Positions 58,141 to 64,000 of a DNA stretch of 64,000 bases are shown here, piece after piece (position 1 is the stretch's first letter; each line of letters begins with the position of its first letter). The DNA is taken from the NCBI RefSeq assembly GCF_047948215.1, contig NC_134463.1:51590701-51654700 (forward strand). The letters run 5' to 3'. This DNA is from Lycorma delicatula (Eukaryota > Arthropoda > Insecta > Hemiptera > Fulgoridae). The notes under the pieces were generated by a model. That model saw nothing but the letters and a program-made list of their open reading frames with translations. It was not told where the DNA came from and did no database searches. The position numbers and the translations under genes were made by a program.

Positions 58141-60674
58141 AAAATTTGGTCTCAGTATTGTTTTGCACAAATAATTGTATTTATCATTAATCTCATTAAA
58201 TATCGTACATTATTTTTCTTTAAATTAGGTTGCGGTTTAAAACAAATACTCTTTATAATTATCCGAATTGATTATGGAGAAATTACAGATGACACTTTGA
58301 AATCTTCTTAGGATCCATCAGTAGTTAGAAAACACTACTCGATTAATCTTTCTTCCCCATTAATTGATTCTTTTACAAAAATGTTTTATTTTTTTTTGTT
58401 ATTATTAGCCTAATTTTTTCTAGTAAAATTTTAAAATGTCTTTCATCCATGTGGAAATTTTTTTTTTAAGTTCTTCTTTCCAAGAAAACAAACATTCATT
58501 CAGTAAATTGATGTGTATTAAACTGTTCCGTTTTTTTAAAATGCTATATCTACTTCACATATGACGTTTGTTTTATTGTTAAAAAAATATAATATTTTCA
58601 GCATTTAATTTTCTTTGTGCGTTGACTGGATAGTCAACGGATTGTGAACGGATGTTCACAAGATATAATACAGTTCCGTCTAGGTTATCGACTTGAACAT
58701 ACCGACGCATGTTTTTTTTATATTCAACAGCAAGTACACTGTAAGTGTGAAATGTTTGTACAAACACCGGAGATAAGCAAGCTCGAGTAACTTTGCATGA
58801 ACATCAGTAGATATTACTTGTATACTAAATTGATTTGTAAAACATTTAATCCCACTATATACTCTGATGAATATATGTACATGTTCATCCCTTTCAACTA
58901 GTATAAGAGCGTTTAATGTGTGTACTCAATGTTAGTACATACATGTATGTATACTATGACACTACTATTTTTAAGACTACATTGTATATAATAATTTACT
59001 ACTATTTAGTCATGTTACCTATTATTATTGCTAATGTTTTTTTTCGAAGAATTCGTCAGGAAAGAAGAATCTTTCTTAAAACAAACAAAAATTCTTAAAA
59101 ATAATTTTAAAATAAAAAATTTGTTATATCATATTTGTCCGCATAATTTTCCTGATTGTTCTAATCAATATCAATTTATTAAAAAAAGCAAGAATACAGA
59201 AATTACGGCAAATTATTTATAAAATATAACCTGTTTTCAAGATAGAGCCATTTAAATGCTCCATACCATTGTTATAAAGAATGTAATATATTGGTATTTT
59301 GCTTATATCTAAAAGTATAGCTTTATTCGACGTTTATGTTTTACAATTTTTACTTTCCCGGCGAATATAGTTAGAATTGCTAATTAAACAAAAAGGTATG
59401 GTGAATATGCCAAAAATGGAGTATCGGTTTTATGGTAAATTTTTACGTTTTAGGGGCCAACTAGCTTCTCTAAACCTAAAAATATGTATGTGCATACCTG
59501 AATACGTCACACTACTTTTGACCTTATATCTTGGATTGACCAAACCAATTTTCTTCAAAATTTGGCACAAATCTCTATATAATGGGCACTAATATTAATT
59601 TATTTTTTCAAAATCGTTTAAGTGATGTCATTAATATTAAATACATATTAATTATTAATACATATATTAATTAATATTAATTATTTAATAGTCATTAATA
59701 TTTAAACGAATTACAATTTTCAAAAACAATAAATCATCGTCAATTGAATGATTCTCAATTACACCCCCACCTGAACACTCATTCAATGAATTGCTATCAG
59801 TTTCAAAATTATTTTAAGAGTGGCAAAGAATTGCCAGGAACTTAAAATTCATTAGTAAATTAGAAAATAGTTTCCTTAGAAATAGCATCATGAATAAAAT
59901 TCAATATAATAAATAGAGGAAGACCAATCATAGAATAACTAATAATCTTCCATGATCAGGGGATATAGCGAAAAAATAAATTCGATTTTCTTCAGAAATA
60001 ATTGAGAAAAAATCTAAAGCAATTGCGTTACTTACAGTGATATCTGCTTGTTTTTTAAATTCGAAAATTAAAAAAAATAATTAATTCCGACCTCTTAAAA
60101 TTGAAGTATGTTTTTTTTTTGCTCTATCTTCAGTTTAAAAATTTTTCAAAAATGTAATTTCAAAATTATCCATTACTTCATATATAGAGCTATCATAAAA
60201 TGTCTACAATTTTGAAAATAAAGAACCGAAACCTGAAATGCAGACAGGTTTCTTGAAAAATTTATTTTTCTTATTTTAGCCTCTATTTAAAGGGATGTTG
60301 AATTTAAAGAAAACTGTACTTAATCAAATTTTTTTAAGCTTTTACTCTAAATGAATATGTTGAGAAAACGTTTTCTTGAAACTTATTTCCCATCACTCTT
60401 TCACTCTGTCTCTCTTTTTCTTTCTCTAATATATTTTTCTAACTTATTTAATAATTATTAAAGATTTTTTTCTATCTTTATTTTTCTTCATCACTTAAAA
60501 ACCTATTATTATCTATAATTATCTTTTTTAATGAACCTATAATTATCTTTGGAAACTCCTAATCTAAAATAAGAAGTAATTATTTTTCATTACTTTCTTA
60601 AAAATACTTCTTATTATTTTTTTGAACAATTCTTTTTAAATTTATTTTTTTATGATATCACTAAAGAAGATTTT
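58141..60674. other. AT-rich intergenic DNA
   Basis: No gene recognised. Small features: a GTTGACTGGATAGTCAAC palindrome near 58621, and TTAATATTAATT-rich low-complexity DNA at 59625-59700. Confidence 0.5.
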
Positions 60675-60772
60675 TTAACATATGAAAAATGTCATGCCTG
60701 ACCTGGATTCGAACCCAAGATCTCCATATGAAAGGCCGAGACGGTACCACCCCGCCACAGAGATCGACCATT
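60675..60772 (-). repeat. SINE family II, copy 3 (body-truncated)
   Basis: Minus strand: TGGTCGATCTCTGTGGCGGG, GTGGTACCGTCTCGGCCTTT, then GGGTTCGAATCCAGGTCAGG and a stub of the body. The A box and B box are both recognisable; the tail is lost. Confidence 0.85.
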
Positions 60773-62849
60773 TTTTTTTAGGGATCACTTCTTTATAAGT
60801 AAATTTTTCTTAGATTTTTCCAACAAATTAAGGGAAGTCCCTAAAATCAGAATTTGTTTTCTCTAAATGTAGGAGTTTTTATTCTTAAATCAAGCGTAGT
60901 CACACATTATTTTGTCTCCATTTTCCCTGTAGTCAGCCATTTTTAATAATGGTCATTTAAAGAGGGTTATTTCTCTTAGAACCACGCTACTATTATTTAC
61001 TAATATTACTTCATATTTATTGATATCTGTTATGTTACGTTAATATCATTACGTTATATATTAATAAAAATGATTAAAATTTTTGGATAAGATAAAATAA
61101 CCCACTCAAAGAACAAAACTGTTCTTTTTATTCTTATTTTATCAATATTTTAAACCAATTTCTTTGCCGATCTTGTAAGTTGTTCAGTTTTTTAGTTTTC
61201 TGCAAGCTGCTACATTCATTTTGCATTTAACCTTTGGTTGCAACATATCACAAAGTGAAGTAATATATTTTATTAAAATACCTTTGATAGTATTTTAAAG
61301 TATTCATTTAAATATTTTAGATACGCGTGGAATTTTTACAACAAAAGGGGGTATGGCATTAAAATATTTCTTTGATGATGTTGAAGTGTAAGTAGTTGGG
61401 AAAGCGGACTTTCTTTTGACATTTAATTTTCTTTATTTAAATTGGTTGAAATAATAAGTATTAACTAAATGATTGAAGAACTTAGTGATTTGTAATGCAG
61501 TTATGGAACAATTTTAATTGTAAGAATTTTTAAGACTTAATAATTCATAGTGTCATTAAAGTATGACTAATACCAATAGCCATTAGTGGGTGCGGCTTTC
61601 CCTCTCACCCTAAAAAACGATAGAAAATATTCTAGAATTTTAACAACACTATTATAGTTTGAGTATAATTTCAGCTAACAACTCGATGAATAATAATTGT
61701 AAAGAAAATAAAAATTTAATAAAAAAATTCCGGAAATATCAAGCGTCTGTTCGAAAACTATAAAATAAAACTATTTTACGTAACTGTAATACAGTACATA
61801 TCTTTTTCTATAAACGACACTTTTTTTTATTTCTCTTGAAACATTGCAATTTATTATTACTTCAATTTATTATACGTTGAATTACACTTCATCAAATGAA
61901 ACAAATATTTGAAGAGAAAATAAAAATTAAGTTCTAAAAAATGTTTTATTTAATATATTTGCATTCTTTTCTACTTTTCTATGATGAGGTTATAAATTTA
62001 TCTTCAATCATAAATAAAGTATTCTTAAACATTTCTTCAAAAATAATATTTTTTATGTATTTTCTTACTAATCATATAAATTTATACTCCCTCTAATAAA
62101 ATGGTATACTCAAATGCACATATGGTATTATAATATGATATACTCGAATGCACATTATGGTATTATAATATGCTGTCAATGTAAAAGAAAGTTATTTAAT
62201 ATTTTATTTTTACATGGTATAAAAGTGGAAGAAAAGGTTTTATGAGATTGTTTTCCCGTGAGTATACACACCGTGATAATATTTTTTAAACTCACTGTAG
62301 TATAATATTAATAAACACGATCGTACAACCTTAATACCCTTAGGAGATGCAAAACACGTATATTAAACAAACTTGTTATTATTGAAGTTTTTAATTTTGT
62401 TTACAGTTTTACAAATATCAAAGGTTAAATGTAGGATGAAATTTGTATTTTAAAGTTAATAAAATAGTTTATTTATTGTTAATAACCGTAAATTAATCTT
62501 GATCAGCAGTTTTATATTAGTAGACATATCTCGTTATCTTCATGTTGTTTACCTAATAATAAATTTAATATTTATTAGTTTATCATCTCACTAGTTCATA
62601 TGATGTGAGCTTCGAATAGGATTCCAGAATTCGTTGGTTTGGTTACTATTAAACCTAATAACAGAAGCCTAATAATAGAAATTTGGAATGATTTTATTAA
62701 TAATGTACCCAGTTTTTTAATAGTAAATGATTTCAAGATTTATAAGTCGTTTTGTTAATTAACAAAATGATATTTAAAGATCAAAATTACTTAAATTTAA
62801 TTTGCTGTAGATTTCGAAATCTAATTACTTATTAAATTTAAAAAAAAAC
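60773..62849. other. AT-rich intergenic DNA
   Basis: No gene recognised. A two-unit tandem repeat at 62105-62173 is listed separately. Confidence 0.55.
62105..62173. repeat. two-unit tandem repeat (~35 bp)
   Basis: TATACTCAAATGCACATATG... (62105-62138) is followed directly by TATACTCGAATGCACATTATG... (62139-62173), each ending GGTATTATAATATG. Confidence 0.85.
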
Positions 62850-63215
62850 TTTTTTGTTATATGGAACTGAAGCGTGGACAAGAAGGAAGGAGAGTGACTA
62901 TACTGAGGCTTTTGAGATGTAGATATGGAAAACGATGGAGAAAGTAACATGAATTAATAAATTAGGAATGAGGAAGTAATGAACATGATTGAACAGCACT
63001 TATGGAAATTAAGAAAAAGAAAAAAAAAACAGTTAAGATATTTGTGTAAAGAGAGTGCAATGCTGACAAATAAAACGAAAGGTTGAGTGAAGGGAGAAAG
63101 GAAGATTTTCTTATTTCTTCAGTGAAGTTAATATATAGGTGAAAATTGGAATTATCTACAGGGAGACGAAATGGAAGGTTTGAAACAGTTACGAATGGAG
63201 ACAGAGATAGGCGTA
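62850..63215 (+). pseudogene. LINE C-terminal fragment (RT connection and tail)
   Basis: The plus strand reads YGTEAWTRRKESDYTEAFEM, then IWKTMEKVT with a stop before INKLGMRK, then a KKQLRYLCKESAMLTNK block near 63025 and VKGERKEDFL. These correspond to the YGSEAWT..., FEMW.WRRMEK.SW.DR..NEEVL and R..GH.LR...L.....EG...G.R.RGR landmarks that follow the reverse transcriptase in endonuclease-RT LINEs. About 110 codons with several stops. It is the same broad LINE type as the RT fragment at 7450-8053 and ends against the SINE at 63229. Confidence 0.7.
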
Positions 63216-63228
63216 AGGGGCCTATCCT

Positions 63229-63440
63229 TTTCTGTTTTAGCCTCTGGAACCACAATAAGGTACAACTTTAAAAGATGAATGAGAATGATATGTATGAATG
63301 TAAATGAAATGTTATCTTGTACAGTCTTAACTCAATCAGTCATGAAATGTGTAGTTAATTGAAACCCAACCACCAAAGAACACCGGCATCCAAGATCTAG
63401 TATTCAAATTCGTATAAAATTCCTGCCTTTACTAGGAAGC
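63229..63440 (-). repeat. SINE family I, copy 5 (head-truncated)
   Basis: Minus strand: CCTAGTAAAGGCAGG, AATACTAGATCTTGGATGCC, GGTGTTCTTTGGTGGTTGGG, AATTAACTACACATTTCATG and the 3' end TTCCAGAGGCTAAAACAG. The tRNA-like head is missing beyond 63440. Confidence 0.85.
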
Positions 63441-64000
63441 GTGTAAGCGGCCTGCCGGCAAAACAGCAGATGATAAAAAAAAATCATGTTAGATTAATAT
63501 TTTGTTACAGAGAAATAATTTTATCGAATATAAAGTTATTATACTCAAATTATCCAAATAAGTAGTAAAAAAGAAAATTTACTCTTTTCAACTGATTAAA
63601 AAAAAAAAACCTAACTTATTCGAGTTCTAAGTAAAATTATTACGAAAATACTGGTATGTGTTCGCGCGCTTGTGTGATTATATGAGTATATATAAAATAT
63701 GTATATTTTATATATATTAAAAAAAACCTTTGAAAGTTTGAATAGAGGTAGATTATCCCTGCTACCCAACCAAATATTTAAGAAAAAGTCACTACAGAAC
63801 AAGAAACAAAGAACGGAACTGGTCAATAAATGTCTGCAACAAAAGATCCATTTTCATCAAGGCAGAGGTAAGGCATTATTGCATAGTAGTGAACTCAGAA
63901 TTGTTGTATGCAAGGAAATTACATTGTCTTATCGGTATTGGACATATTAAATTGATTAAGAATATGAAGAGAATACTAAGAAAAAATCTGTGACTCAAAG
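63441..64000. other. AT-rich intergenic DNA
   Basis: No gene or shared repeat seen up to the window edge. Confidence 0.5.

Noticed and set aside
62962..63255. 97-codon minus-strand frame
   Set aside because: Antisense of the LINE C-terminal fragment, with poly-phenylalanine from a poly(A) run.
1..64000. CRISPR array, bacterial operon, prophage or symbiont DNA
   Set aside because: No regularly spaced direct repeats, no Shine-Dalgarno-led gene runs, and all coding traces are eukaryotic transposon families.

Overview
This window looks like nuclear DNA from an arthropod, most likely an insect. The base composition is strongly A+T rich. There are long microsatellites ((TA)n, (TG)n, (A)n) and no dense gene layout. 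The recognisable coding matter is almost all decayed eukaryotic transposons: several non-LTR retrotransposon lineages, pogo/Tigger-like and mariner-like transposases, tRNA-derived SINEs, a solo-LTR candidate and a hAT-type MITE. A hemipteran host is my guess from the overall repeat style and is weak. I see no bacterial operons, rRNA, CRISPR array or phage module. I find no convincing intact host gene. One short candidate exon (36511-36525 joined to 37942-38008) is offered as a speculation.

Layout. 0-10 kb: AT-rich DNA with one SINE (573-864) and a small LINE reverse-transcriptase fragment (7450-8053) flanked by a 13-bp target-site duplication. 10-21 kb: a decayed LINE (10540-12690, minus) split by a probable solo LTR (12140-12534), a pogo/Tigger-like transposase pseudogene (16010-17295, minus), and a decayed member of an unclassified arthropod repetitive ORF family (about 18930-20456). 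21-32 kb: copy A of a non-coding repeat family, an imperfect hairpin element, two more LINE remnants, a short element with 13-bp inverted ends, a 1.8-kb foldback element and a hAT-like MITE with a clean 8-bp duplication. 32-39 kb: a SINE with a 10-bp duplication, a Jockey-like LINE remnant, a 5'-truncated R1-like LINE with poly(A) and a 14-bp duplication, and a 300-bp polypyrimidine tract. 43-48 kb: repeat copy B, two SINE families, a second R1-like LINE end containing a near-perfect 29-bp hairpin, and a 68-bp-arm hairpin. 50-55.4 kb: a large inverted repeat whose ~1.93-kb arms are nearly identical and each carry a dead mariner-like transposase; its spacer holds a third, older copy of the same transposon interrupted by repeat copy C. 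55-64 kb: SINE fragments, another mariner-like transposase pseudogene with all three catalytic aspartates still visible, and a LINE tail abutting a SINE.

Nothing here works together as a pathway. The story is one of nested insertion, decay and inverted duplication. The most informative structures are the 5.4-kb inverted repeat (a possible hairpin-RNA source or an assembly product), the insertions with readable target-site duplications, and the recurring near-perfect short-loop palindromes. Positions of repeat edges are read by eye and may be off by several bases.
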